Both the position numbers and the translations under genes were made by a program. Positions 1-11,075 of a stretch of 64,000 bases of DNA are shown in pieces. Each line of letters begins with the position of its first letter. The first letter of the stretch is position 1. The notes beneath the pieces were generated by a model, which was not told the DNA's origin, did not search any database, and saw only the letters and a list, made by a program, of their open reading frames with translations. The DNA comes from Lojkania enalia (lineage: Eukaryota > Ascomycota > Dothideomycetes > Pleosporales): positions 109,546 through 173,545 of the forward strand of contig ML986689.1 of the NCBI GenBank assembly GCA_010094045.1, given 5' to 3'.

Positions 1-184
1 ACACCAACACCAACAGCGGCAAGATCTAAGGGTCCAACTATGATCACATAGATAAAGTCCCTACTACCATCTTTGACTTCTACTCCCTAATGAAGCTAAT
101 TTCTAGGCCACTACTGCATTCTATAGACTCTAGGCTCGGGCGATAAGCCAGGGCTGAGATGAGATGGGATGCGTACGAGGGTAT

Positions 185-370
185 TGTTATGAGAGGCGAA
201 TCTTGTCTCAGGGAGGGATATGAGGAACTGAACTGCTTTGATTGAGGATGGCTAGCAGGCCATATTTATGTACATAGAAAAAGGGGTATATCAGCTGATA
301 TCCGGCGTGATTTTATATCGTACGACGGTATCCGATACAACTCGGTAGACTTGTCAAAATCCTCATTACA
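185..370 (+). mobile_element. Solo LTR, family 1, copy 1
   Basis: This is a single LTR-like unit. It begins TGTTATGAGAGG and ends CTCATTACA, and is flanked on both sides by the 5-bp direct repeat GGTAT (180-184 and 371-375), as expected for a target-site duplication. A perfect palindrome GATATCAGCTGATATC-like core lies near its middle. Related copies lie at 6625-6851 (inverted) and 46327-46555. Compared with those, this copy lacks about 45 bp near its 3' end (the GCCTGCAGCCGG to AAATCGTA segment). No internal retrotransposon sequence adjoins it, so it is most simply a solo LTR left by recombination. Confidence 0.85.
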
Positions 371-375
371 GGTAT

Positions 376-2292
376 TACTGCCGATATTTTGATTATGGAG
401 AAGAATCTGGACCTGCAGTTGAAGAATCAAGACTTGAGGTTCCCCACTGGCACTGATGATTTGCCTTCATCGCCAACGCAAGGTAGGTCGGTCCTGCCAC
501 AAACAGACTCAGGTAAATGCCCGACAGGGCGGAGAGACGGGTATTTGAAAAAGCGTATGATAGGCTGAAAAATGATGTGACGGATCCTGCACAGGAAAAT
601 ACGGAGAGAAGATCGAAACATGCATATCGGGAACTAGGAGCGATTTCTCATTCCGGAGATGGGGGAAGTGGAGGCATCTCGAAGATAGAAGAGACGAGGG
701 AAGGACAAATAGGGGCAAGGGAAATAGGAGGTATTTGGAAGAGAGAAGTTGGGGATCAAGTACCACTGAACATGAAAGAAGCTGAAAGTACTCGGATGTT
801 GGGATAAATGTGCTCACAATATGATGGTAGTGGACGAACAACTATGTATTAGGGAATTAGCGAGCGAGTGACGAGACATAAGCATTTAGAAGATGGTAGT
901 GGAACTAGGCGAACCACTAAGGACTTTTGAGTAGATTAGCAAGTTCTCAGACTGGATTTGAATGCTGTATGTGAGGGGAGGAGACTGAAGTAAGTAGCAA
1001 TGGCGGAAGATGTTGCCGTGTTCTTTATGGAATTAAAGTGCATACTCGAATGTCGGACTCCCTGCCCAGAATTGTAGTGGAGAGGTGCAAACATTTCGTA
1101 CTCCACCATTCACATCACCGCATCCTGCATTCGAACTAGAAAATTCACATACTAGCACCAATCTTTTAGTTTTCATTACCACGTAAGCAACGGCTCTGTA
1201 GCTTGAATCATGAGCATTCCATACAAACTATAGAAAATATTCACGCCCAATATCTATATAAGGACCCTCCACGGCCTTCTACTTGCCCAGACCAACCGAA
1301 GAATTCGCTAGCAATCAGCTCCAAATAATCCAGCATTCATGTACTAATCCAGCTTCAGCAAATATCGAAGTAGTGTTTACGGTAGATACGCCAACGCTTT
1401 GTGTGGGAGATACCCAATTCCCTCTGCCAAATAACTTCCCATAAGAATCACTCGCCATCGGTCGGCAGGTTAAGAAACAGAAAGGGAGATTGGAGATGAC
1501 CCAGAGCATTAGAATATGTTAGAGCAGCAGCAAAGGGAATACATTGAATTATTCATGGAAAGGGAGGGGGCGGTGGTAGAGAGTATGGCCGTAGGAGGGG
1601 GGTATGGAGGAAGTAGTTTTGTACGGCCGGGAAGCCTTACGCGAAGGAGACAAAGTCTAGGTGGAGAGGAGGAAAGATGCGGTAATTAGAACGAAGAGGA
1701 ATTTAGCAGTGAGTACGAGGGTGGGTGTGGGAGAGGGCATAGTAGGGGTGGTTTGGGGAGCTTAGAAAGGCGTGGAAGATTATGACGGAGAGGACTGGGG
1801 CGAGGTTGAAAGAGAGATGGATATAGGGATGGATTCGAGGAAAACTTGGCGTAGAGTATTGAAGCGTAAGTGGTGGAAGACTTGATGAGGATAGAAGTGG
1901 TGATGAGAGAGCGTACGGTGGAATAGGTGGTAGGGGTCTTCGGGATGAAGATATGATGCTTTGCATTCACTACTATCTATTTAATATAAGTAATGTACCA
2001 CCTGTAGACATGAATGAATAGCCAAACTTTTCTATGGTCTTGGTGAAAGGGCAGAACAGTTCACGGCTCCTGTCGTTCCTGGCATTAGCGCGGGCCAGTG
2101 GTGGCGCTGCGTCAGCCCACATGGCGTGTTGTGCGGCACTCGGACCACACTGTGCCGGCCCGCGCCAAGCCCTGAACACCAGGATCTAGCCCACCGCAAC
2201 TTTGGGAGCATCCAGGCACGGATTTACCACCCTTTCTCTCCCCTCCTCTACAACCCATTATTGGGTTTTATTTTTTATTTGTGGAGGACACA
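376..2292. other. Gene-poor stretch with purine-rich ORF remnants
   Basis: No gene can be supported here. The plus strand is strongly purine-rich at about 515-800 and 1520-1970. It carries two short open frames, 517-807 (96 aa, charged, Lys/Arg/Glu-rich) and about 1519-1689 (from MLEQQQREYIELF to a TAG stop). Both could be pieces of one degraded protein gene, perhaps transposon-derived, but I do not recognise a family. The minus-strand frames over the same intervals are low-complexity shadows. The last 300 bp (2000-2292) are the GC-richer upstream region of the desaturase gene. Confidence 0.4.
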
Positions 2293-3589
2293 ATGAGGTC
2301 GACAGTCACTACAGCCACAGTTCCACCCAAAAAGCCCACCAAGAGGGTCCTGATTGCCGCCCCAGAGGAGAAGCAAACTACGGCGGCCGAGGACACCCAC
2401 GGGAATGACCATGACCGCTTTTTCTGGACCTACACGGAGGAGCCGCATCGGACGAGGCGAATGGCCATAATCAAGGCCCATCCAGAGGTTCTGCAGCTTC
2501 ATACCAATCGCTACAGCAAAAATACTGATTGAATTTCCACCAGGTAACCAAGCTCTGCGGCCCTGAGCCCCTCACCAAATACGTCGTTACTTTCGTCGTC
2601 TTCCTACAGATATTCTGCGGCTTCCTGCTCCGCAACACACCCATACTTTCATGGCCGTTCCTCGTCACAGCGTACATCGTTGGCGCAACGGCGAACCAGA
2701 ACCTGTTCCTTGCCATCCACGAAATATCACACAATCTGGCGTTTAGGAGCGGGTTGGCAAATAGGGTATTCGCCGTGTTTGCGAACCTGCCAATCGGGAT
2801 ACCCTACAGCGCCTCATTCAGAGTAAGAATTGTGCAAAGCATGGATAGGGTCAGAGCTAATTCCCACAGCCCTACCACCTTACTCACCACAAATCCCTCG
2901 GCGTCGACGGCCTAGACACTGACCTCCCCACCCCTCTTGAAGCCCTCTTCCTCGACTCCGTACTTGGCAAAGCCTTCTTCTGCACCTTCCAAATCTTCTT
3001 CTATGCGCTCCGCCCCATGTTCGTATACCAGCTTCCGCTCACCAAAATCCACCTCTTCAACGTCGTCGCACAATTCACCTTTGACTATGCGCTTGTACAA
3101 CTGGTCGGCGGGAAGGCCCTCGCATATCTCATCCTGAGCTCATTTTTGGCCGGCTCACTGCACCCTTGCGCTGCGCACTTTATCGCCGAGCACTACGTCT
3201 TCGAGAAGCCCTCCTCATCCGCTCAGAACCCGGAGAACAGGATCCCGATTCCGGAGACGTATTCGTACTACGGCCCGCTCAACATCCTGACCTACAATGT
3301 TGGCTTGCACAACGAGCATCACGATTTTCCTGCCATACCTTGGACTCGCTTGCCCGAGCTGAAGAGGATTGCAAACGAGTTTTATGACGAGTTGCCGAGA
3401 CATGAGAGCTGGGTCTTTGTTATTTGGCAATTTATTTGGGATGGGGACGTTAGTCTTTGGTCGAGAGTTAAGAGGAAGGAGGGAGGAAGATTGGTGGGGG
3501 CGGGGGCGAGTTCGGGTGTGGGAAGCGGGTGGGCAGAGGAAGAGTTGGGGGCGAACGAAAGAAAAGGACCAATTCCAGGGGTTAGATAA
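2293..3589 (+). CDS. DES1: Sphingolipid delta-4 desaturase
   Basis: This membrane di-iron enzyme of the ER introduces the 4,5-trans double bond into dihydroceramide during sphingolipid synthesis. The model is 2293-2487, 2544-2822 and 2870-3589 (397 aa), with introns of 56 and 47 bp. The splice joins restore HPE-VTKLCG and SFR-PYHLTHHK. The three histidine boxes are HEISH (about 124-128), HLTHH (161-165) and HNEHH (305-309). Several hydrophobic segments lie around them. The N-terminal part ending at HPEV (about residues 40-66) matches the lipid-desaturase N-terminal domain of the family. The ATG at 2293 is used because the frame upstream opens only with GTG at 2281. The C-terminal ~45 residues are Gly/Arg-rich and poorly conserved. 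All key residues are present and there are no stops, so it looks functional in spite of its transposon-rich surroundings. Confidence 0.93.
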
Positions 3590-3839
3590 TGTTGCATATA
3601 GATGTATTTGGAATATATATTAGAGATTGGTTTCTGTTTGCTTTGATGCGTGAGTTTAACGGCTTTGGTGAAGCTGCTGCCCGTGACCCGACATCCTCAT
3701 CCTCGGTCTGGCAAATGATAGACATGAGTTATCTGCCTCCTTAGCAGACTCTGCATGCACTATCCTACCTCACTAATCTACGCATATTAACACCGCGTCC
3801 TACCCCCCCCTCTCTTTCTTCATACAATCAGTCCTCTTC

Positions 3840-6624
3840 TTCTAGAACTAAAATATGGCAAACACACATAGCATCTCGAGAAAACAGAGCTGCTCTAAAA
3901 AGCCTTAACATAAATTCAATGTGGGCGTGAGGCCTAGGGTCTAGTGTATTGGGGCTAGAACTAAAACGAGTAATTAAAGGAGATCACGGTCCGCACCCTA
4001 CAGACTAAAATATTCCGAGGAAAACATCATCCTCACTTTCACTGATATGGGCGTGGGATTCGGAACTGGTGTTGGGTCTAAGACTAAAAGGAAACACCAA
4101 TGAGTTGGATGGCGCGGACTAGAAACGTTTAGGCGTGGTTGGAATGTGGACTGTGGTCGCTTTGTTGGACCAAATGAGTTAAAAAACCATAATATGAGAG
4201 CTGTAGGTTTCGGGAGCCGAAATGTTCGACATGATTGATAACTGGTAAAAAAAATACCAAGGCATAATGCGCGGTCTAGAATGCGGAAAATGATCCCCTA
4301 AGGTTTGTACTGGGAGGCGTAAAATCATCAAGAATGAAGTCCCATGTGGACTGCATGTTTGCCTGATTGGAGCCAAAATGTGGATGTCGGCTCTACTCCG
4401 CGTATTAAAATGAATCGCAGTCGAGCGGCATGCGGACCAGGGTATCTACTTCCTCAATCTAGAACAAGGAAAGGACATCATGGATGAGTTCCCGACTTGT
4501 GGGCGTGAAATATTGAACACAATCAATGTTGACATTAGTTCTAGGTAGTATACTGGCGCTAAAATCAGTATAATAAAGGATCAATGGTCCGTAGTCGGGA
4601 AGTAAAAAAATCAACACAGCCAGAGAATATCGCAAATCAACCTGGTATGGTATACCGATTCGGGAACTTAAAACACAGGAGTCCGAAATAAATGCTAACG
4701 TATGGTTTTAAAATAGTACATATGAGCTAGAAGGCTGGTTTATTAAACGAGATAGCTTGTTCTCTAGGCAACTATAATATCTACTTCCTACACTCGATGT
4801 CTGTTTTCATGGTCTAGAAAATCCATTGAAGATGGCTCATGGTCTTGACTGGGCGACTCAAAAGATTACTGCCTGCGCTAGATGTGCACCGCATATTATT
4901 ATCTTTTGCTTACAAGTCGGAAATTCTCCAACCGATAAGACTTGGGTTTGGGGACTAAAATCTTTTTGGCATCCTTTAGATGACGAGCACATATAAGAGC
5001 CCAGCTTGTTCGCTCGCAGAAAAAAAAAATTGTTTCGCACATTTGCACTTTCAGCGGAATGAAGAGATCGCTGGACGAGCCGGATTTGCACTGTGTCCGC
5101 TTTCGTCTACGAGACTGCGGAGTCTGTCGCGCATCAGGCAGCATCAATTGCTGAGGCAAATATTGGTGTATTGAAGGAGGGTAAGTGGCCTGCCTGGCCA
5201 GAGGCTGGCAGTGGCGAGACTATATAGGCCTGAAAACAAGCCAACTCTAATAGGATAGTAGAAACACGTGACAGAGTCTAAGGCAATATGGACGGACTAG
5301 AAAGTGCCAAAGACGACCCAATATGGTCCGCGTTCTTAGCAGCTAAAAGGATGCTCCATATACTACTAACATGTTATCTCTCAGACTAAAAAAGGCAAAA
5401 CTATGACGATATGAATTATCGACTTGAAATGTTAAAACAAAGATACACTTTCGAAGAACAAGAAACAAAGGGAGTTCGCAATTTGTGTGCTACGTCCTTG
5501 GAACGAAAATCTCCAGGAACACGTATGGCATATCACGTCGTGGGATCCTATGTCTAGGTGGCAAACTAAGGCAAGCTAGATTGACGAAGATTCATCATGG
5601 GACTGAAATGCCTAACGAATGCTTAGATAGGAATTTAGACTCTAAAAGCTAGCTATTGAAAACAAAGCTCTCCCTTTCTGGGTCTTATAGTAACGGGTCA
5701 CATTTTCGATGTTAAGTGTAAGGTTCGAGCCACCTATTGAACTCAAAGAGATATGCATGCAAGAGTACGGTTTACACCCTAGGACTTAAATAGTTCGGGA
5801 CCTTTACCCGTGGGCTAGAAACATGCAAAGGCGTCTATATATTTAATAGTTTCCTAGAAGTGTAAATCGTTAGAGTTTTAAAGATCTAGATATGGGTTTA
5901 GCCTTGAGTTTGCCTGTCTGTAATTTTAGAGTTGGCATTTAGATAAGCTAGCGATTATTGGAGATTAAAGATGATAATCATGCCATCATATGGAGTTTAA
6001 AATGAATGATTGTCTTCAGAAATTATATCCTGGGTCTAAACATAATGAGAGGAACATTAATGTTAATCGTGGTTTAGTCGAATGGAAAATCTCTAGAAAA
6101 CTAATATAGTTCGATATTTGAGGAAATGAAATGAGGGTAACTATTGCTCCATGGGGCTTTAGATATTGAAACTGGAGATTGGGAAGACTAGGTCGTGTTA
6201 TTCTTCCGGGGCTAGAAATTAAGACTTACATGATAATGCAAAAGATATCGAGCAGTAAATTCAGGGCATCTTGTGGGTCAAACTAAAGATACAATATGTT
6301 CTATTACGAAGAACTTATTTCTGGGTTAATATGGGGAAACTAGATTTATGACCTATGACTAGAGAAACACACGGCTACGTTCAATAGGGGTTTAGTTAGG
6401 AGTCTAAAAACGACCACTGCAGTATTCCCATGTTGAAAGCCAAATTGAGGTTGTTCGCTCTAACTAGGACGGGAATACCGATGAAGATTTTACCATTTTC
6501 TCTTTAGATTCCATGAAAGCGCTGACTTCGGATTTCTTAAGAGACTAAATTTGTCGGCCTTAGTCCAGAAGAGGGCAGAAACATACAAATTAAAACATAC
6601 CAATGTAAAGTTGATAATATTGAA
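3840..6624 (+). repeat. Quasi-periodic GGNCTARAA motif tract, array 1
   Basis: This is a 2.8 kb non-coding tract. The plus strand repeatedly shows a short core such as GACTAAAA, GGGCTAGAAA or GTCTAAAA about every 40-65 bp (examples near 3848, 3961, 4004, 4081, 4119, 4320, 4406, 4559, 4604, 4954, 5298, 5340, 5384, 5637, 5813, 5994, 6208, 6400). Each core is followed by an A-rich part, often then by a piece like CAATGGTCCG, and a G-rich lead-in before the next core. The units are too diverged to be a clean tandem repeat, but the motif, strand and spacing recur. A family-2 solo LTR (5125-5273) is inserted in it. There is no ORF over about 90 codons. The origin is unknown. Confidence 0.45.
5125..5273 (+). 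mobile_element. Solo LTR, family 2, copy 1
   Basis: This is a 149-bp unit that starts TGTCGCG and ends CACGTGACA, so the ends are imperfect inverted repeats as in LTRs. It is bounded by the perfect 5-bp direct repeat GAGTC (5120-5124 and 5274-5278). An internal TATA-like ACTATATAGGCC sits in the 3' half. A closely similar unit of the same length lies at 46886-47034, with a different target duplication (CCAGC), which proves mobility. No coding element of this family is in the window. Confidence 0.88.
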
Positions 6625-6851
6625 TGTGATAGGGATTTGGCGAGTCTACTGAGTACGATTTCATACTACCGTACGGGAGCAAGTTATCCAGTTGCAGGTT
6701 GTATCAGATACCGTCGCACGATATCTAATCATGCTGGATATCAGCTGATATACCCTTCCTTATATACATAAATATGGCCTGCTGGCCATCCTCAATCAAC
6801 TAGTTTAGCTCCTCATCTCCCTCCCTGAGACAAGATTCGCCTCTCACTACA
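6625..6851 (-). mobile_element. Solo LTR, family 1, copy 2 (inverted)
   Basis: Read on the minus strand, this unit starts TGTAGTGAGAGG and ends TATCACA. It matches the units at 185-370 and 46327-46555 through the GATATCAGCTGATAT palindrome and the CCATCCTCAATCAA block. It is flanked by the perfect 5-bp repeat TTGAA (6620-6624 and 6852-6856). This copy keeps the segment missing in copy 1, so 227 bp is near full length for the family. Confidence 0.88.
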
Positions 6852-6856
6852 TTGAA

Positions 6857-7821
6857 AATTCTCGGTTCCGGAATGCAGGTAGAAACAAGCATTGGCTCTC
6901 TTGGACTACAAACATCGGAGAAACTATATCATGAGTCTTTAATTCGAAGGACTTGAGAGATTTGCCATCCCAATCAATATTCGGCTTATATCACTAGGAC
7001 ATTTGTAGCCTGTTAACAATCCTCAAAGAAGTTCACGAATGATATTGGTCGCTGAGAGCTCCTTTTCAAAATCTCTGACTTCAAAGATCATTTGCCTGGT
7101 TAAGCCGAGAACCCTAGAGCAAATCATCACCTACTCAATGCGTTTCTAAGCTTCTAATGACTTTCAATGAAAATGAATGACACAAGATGTAGGTGGCATG
7201 CGTTCTGAAGCATCGTGATTCTAGGGCGTACGCTCGATCAAGCGAGAGGATCTATTTTAAGAAACATAATGTCGGATAGATAGATAGCTAGCTAGTAATG
7301 GCCCGACCACGATATCATGTAAGGCCAGAGTAGAATAATTAGGATATACGAGATTTTTAATTCTACGCTTCCTAGATTCAATAAGGAAGCTGTCCTCCCC
7401 TTTACTTAGCACTGGCTTCGAAGGAGTGAATTGACCATCTACCTACATTAGCCACGCCTTTCAAATATACTACAAGCACGCGCTCTCTAGATGTTGCGCA
7501 GTCAGCGTATGCACGAAGTAGACGTATAGTAATCATTCCCGCTGTTTAGGCTTTATTCTCCTGTCTGCACTGGATTGCCGCCAGGCTCGGATAATTAACG
7601 CGCATCTCTTAATTTACGTCACGGGAAGGTGTCACAATCCCCCAAGCAGAATTAAATAGTTTTCACACAAGGGTGCACATATATCGCGCGAAAAGCGTGA
7701 ATAGCATAGCTATATAAGAGGATCGTCGGATGGTGTTGGCGTCTGACTTTTGAAAATCAATTTAACGCATCTAAATCTTGAACGTTGCCAAAAACCCGAA
7801 AAAAAGGAAGATATTAGTAGC
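6857..7821. other. Intergenic, upstream of AA9 gene
   Basis: No gene is seen. A GATAGATAGATAGCTAGCTAG microsatellite-like stretch lies near 7277-7297. A TATA-like TATATAAG at 7711-7718 sits about 110 bp upstream of the AA9 start codon and is a plausible core promoter element for it. Confidence 0.4.
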
Positions 7822-8644
7822 ATGAAATCCCTTCTATATAGTCCGATTGCATTTTTAATACTGAAGGGAGTGGATGCCCATTGTTCGTTACACTTTTCAA
7901 TTCCTGCTATCCAGGCACGTGACTGACAAGCTCATAGATCTTTTCGGTCGATTAATTGCAAACAACGTCATTACTCCACAGTTTGAATATGTTCGCGAGA
8001 TCGCCCCTGTCTACTCTGGAGTCGACACTACTCGTACATATCCGTTTTACGACGTTCTAAGCCCGGATTTCCGCTGCAATCGAAACGCCACTACCACAGG
8101 CTCCAAGACCAAGACAGTGACCGTCGCAGCCGGGTCAGAAATAGGCTTCCATGTAGGAGACCTCTCTGTTTCGGGTGGACCGGCCAGCCTAAGAATCTTT
8201 CACGTAGGCCCTGGTTCAATTTGGCTCTCGAAGGCGCCGGGTGCGTTAGAAACATACGAAGGTGATGGCGATTGGTTCAAGATAGCGTCTGTAACTTCGA
8301 AGCCCGGAGGCAATTACTATGATTGGTATCTATACGATATGACAAGTTGGAATGTTACAATCCCTTCTACCACACCACCCGGACAGTATCTATTGCGGAT
8401 CGAACACATCTACCCGCGCCCCGACAAGCGAGAGCGTCCGGATCAACCTTTGGTTCCTGACACACAGTTTTTTATTAGCTGTGCGCAAATTGAAATCACT
8501 GGGGAGGGCGGCGGTACGCCTGGACCGTTGGTCAGGATTCCCGGCGTATATCAATTGCACCAGGCAGATGTTTTCTTTGATTCGTCGGGGATGTTTGATG
8601 TAACTAAATATGTAGCGCCATATCCACCCGTCTGGGCAGGGTAG
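7822..8644 (+). pseudogene. AA9 lytic polysaccharide monooxygenase, frameshifted at the catalytic His1
   Basis: AA9 enzymes are secreted copper monooxygenases that cut cellulose or hemicellulose oxidatively. Here a signal peptide (MKSLLYSPIAFLILKGVDA, from 7822) ends exactly before a His codon, the expected His1 copper ligand. The remaining protein (YTFQFLL to PPVWAG) continues in another frame. Removing 7 nt just after the His codon (about 7882-7888) would join them as DAH-YTFQF, so a 7-bp insertion is the simplest reading. Family landmarks downstream are EYVREIAP, GSEIGFHVGDL, the second His in FHVGPGSIWLSKAP, YLLRIEH, QFFISCAQIEITG and GTPGPLVRIPGVY. The axial position, usually Tyr in QFY, is Phe here. 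The frame also holds a 63-bp GT...CCACAG segment (about 7920-7982) that could be an in-frame intron. It is either a pseudogene or a sequencing error at one site. Confidence 0.8.
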
Positions 8645-9550
8645 TGAACAAGCAATCTCTATTATATTACGAGAACGATTTGGGGGCTGGTAGTTAGATA
8701 ATATGCAGCCGCCCATCAACCTGCAATATACATTGAAAGGCCGAAGAATTCGCTAGCCTGTTTGACCATATCTTTAGCTTCTTTAACAAAATCAGTATTC
8801 ATTCTGGAAAGAATAACGTCATATGTGGCGTTCTATTGCATGCAAACGATCTTATTAGTGTAAAAAAGGGTCTATTATCCTGTGTCTATATCCGTGTATA
8901 TGTGTGTGTTGATGCAAGTTCAAAGAACCTGCCTTTTAATGTGCAGTCCTAACTTCCCATAGCTTTACAAGCAGTCGCTCTCACCTGCACGTCTACCAGA
9001 TGTCTCCTTCCATAACCGTGACAGATCTTATTTCCTCCATGGCCCTTCATCCTTTCCGCTAACGGTTTAACCTCTTCATAAAAAAGTTCAACTATGCCAA
9101 CATTCATTAATAGAGGCACTTGGTAATGGAATGGACGATTAACCCGTGAAAAAAATTGCTTGTCTCCTACGGAGACAAGGATGGCCGATAGGTATCTTTT
9201 CCCCATTGAAGCAATCCAAGGCTCAGATATTCAGTTTGGGTGTGTGTGCTTGCTTTGTATCGAGTTACAGCCTTATCAGACACATCTACGCAAGGGGACC
9301 ACGATATAGCTCTAGGAGGTGATGGAAGTCTGCCATACTTTTCGAGGTGTCTCAAAAATGCAATGACCAGATTGTTTTCGGATGAATCTCTAGAGAGAAC
9401 GACTCTTTCAGGGCCGACCCTTTGATTGAGGACATCGATAAAACTTGACTATGTCCTGAAGAGTAGCAGGAAACCTTGTGTTGTCATCTCGTGAAAGTCA
9501 GCACTATGCGTAGAAAGCAGTTTCGCCCAACTTCTCCTCGAAATATTTTT
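8645..9550. other. Intergenic, no gene seen
   Basis: Only short overlapping frames occur on both strands, none with family features. A TG-rich run (TGTATATGTGTGTG) lies near 8896-8910. The 17-bp string CCGAAGAATTCGCTAGC (about 8741-8757) also occurs near 1296-1312; the meaning is unknown. Confidence 0.35.
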
Positions 9551-9555
9551 GATGG

Positions 9556-9726
9556 CGTAAGTAGGGGTGGGTGGAGACTGTACGGGGTTGTATTGATGGG
9601 TGCGTTGATGGCTGTGCTGATGGATGTCCTGACCTGTCGGTCAAGATACAGTGGGGGAATATATAGTACATGAGACTGCTTAGTCAATGGATACATAGCT
9701 GATCAGGCACGTGATATGAGCTTACA
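9556..9726 (+). mobile_element. Solo LTR, family 3, copy 1
   Basis: This is a 171-bp unit that begins CGTAAGTAGG (a TG start altered to CG) and ends GAGCTTACA. It is flanked by the perfect 5-bp repeat GATGG (9551-9555 and 9727-9731). It is the inverted counterpart of 12623-12782, sharing AATATATAGTACATGAGACTG and the CTGATCAGGCACGT block. An internal tandem expansion (GATGGGTGCGTTGATGGCTG...) makes it slightly longer than the other copy. Confidence 0.85.
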
Positions 9727-9731
9727 GATGG

Positions 9732-10355
9732 CAATTGACTTATTCCAAGAGGGTCCATCGCGGAAACGAATGCATCTACATGGAATAGAACAACCACCAA
9801 CTGTGGCTGAATTTCGCTATATCTTTCTTTGTTCAAGGGCTTCAGAAACCACACTGCTAGCCCTGGAGTGGGCCCGATTGAACTGCGGTCCAGTATGCCA
9901 TTATATAGCTCAGACGAGAGGGGTTAGACTAAGACATGTCTGTCCTTCAACTTCGGGACAGCGTAGAAAGGCTTAATCCGAATTCCAGTCGCTTATTTAT
10001 AAAACAGCCAATTCCGATTTTACTCTACAGGGACCACTCTAGGAGTGGTTACAATTCCTTCAATGTGTACAATAGGCATTTCGCGCCCATATATACGGGA
10101 ATAGAAAGAACGAAGAGGAGTGTGATGACTCCTTTAAAACGCTGATATGAAAATATTGAAGATATCTGCTTAGAAACTGCCGCAAATCATAAATAGCAAC
10201 CTACTGTAGTTGAGAAGAATTAAAATGGCCTAGTAAAATCTGAGACGTGAAAATTGAAAAGTTGCGAACCTGCCTGACTTTATGTCCACTGGGGCGCAGC
10301 AGGTGGAGTAAGGGTGACACGGCCGGGTATGGAGGTTGCAGCTTTGCCTCAATGT
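9732..10355. other. Intergenic, no gene seen
   Basis: This stretch lies between two solo LTRs. Frames such as 9716-9976 have no recognisable domain and no splice-supported extension, and the first overlaps the LTR end. Confidence 0.35.
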
Positions 10356-10360
10356 GATCC

Positions 10361-10476
10361 TGTCACAATGCCAGAGGGGAGAAGTGGCAGCCAAAAGTGG
10401 TGTGAATTGAGGGGTATCGAGGGTCTATATATAGGCAGGATGCAACTGACGTAATAGCCAAATATCTAACATGACA
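10361..10476. mobile_element. Solo LTR, family 4
   Basis: This is a 116-bp unit starting TGTCACAATG and ending AACATGACA, bounded by the perfect 5-bp direct repeat GATCC (10356-10360 and 10477-10481). A TATA-like CTATATATAGGCAGG lies in its 3' half, the same layout as family 2. It may be a diverged relative of family 2. It is the shortest of the solo LTRs here. Confidence 0.75.
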
Positions 10477-10481
10477 GATCC

Positions 10482-11075
10482 AGCTAAACCGGACACTTGA
10501 CACATTTCTCGATAGGAATGATCTCGACTTCAACAATGCTCGAATAACCTCGTTGGAGGATTCTCTTTGGCGGTAGGGAGAAGGCCATGCGGAGCGAATT
10601 GGATTATATAGTCACGTGACCGTCCCTAATGGACCAGCACTCACCCATGAATGGCGTTCCCGGATATGAGCTTGTTTATTATTCAAAAGCACTAAAAGTG
10701 GGTTCTTTTGGTTAATTTAGCAGCTTTGGATTTTCGTCGCGTGCTAGCTTCGCCTCTAGTCCTCCGTTGGCCAATCAGCCTTGGGTACCCATAGGCGCAA
10801 TTCAAAGGTTATGGGGGTAGCCTATGCACAAGGTTCACGTAGTCTCCTTGGGTAATACTTCTTGATAAGGGCACATGCGCGAAGGAAGCTAATACACCAG
10901 GCATGTCGATCCACCAACATTGTGACTCATCCGAAGACCACCGATCGAGCCATCCAACTCTAAGTCCACTTTTATTTTAGACTGTTTGATTCTTTCCATG
11001 GACTGGGTTTCTTTCGCACATCCACTCTCAGCTATTGAATCTCTTTTCTTGAACTTTCTATATCTAAAGGAAAGA
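10482..11075. other. Intergenic, upstream of GNAT gene
   Basis: No gene is seen. A TATATAGTCACGTGACCG stretch containing a CACGTG E-box-like palindrome lies near 10606-10622. Confidence 0.35.

Noticed and set aside
3840..6624. CRISPR-like or clean tandem array
   Set aside because: The recurring core is only 8-10 bp, varies, and the spacing is irregular; the organism is a fungus.
185..6851. One large transposon with family-1 units as terminal inverted repeats
   Set aside because: Each unit has its own, different 5-bp target duplication (GGTAT, TTGAA), so they inserted separately; a desaturase gene lies between.
1296..8757. 17-bp string CCGAAGAATTCGCTAGC shared near 1296 and 8741
   Set aside because: Flanks do not align, so it may be chance or a tiny remnant; not enough to call a repeat.
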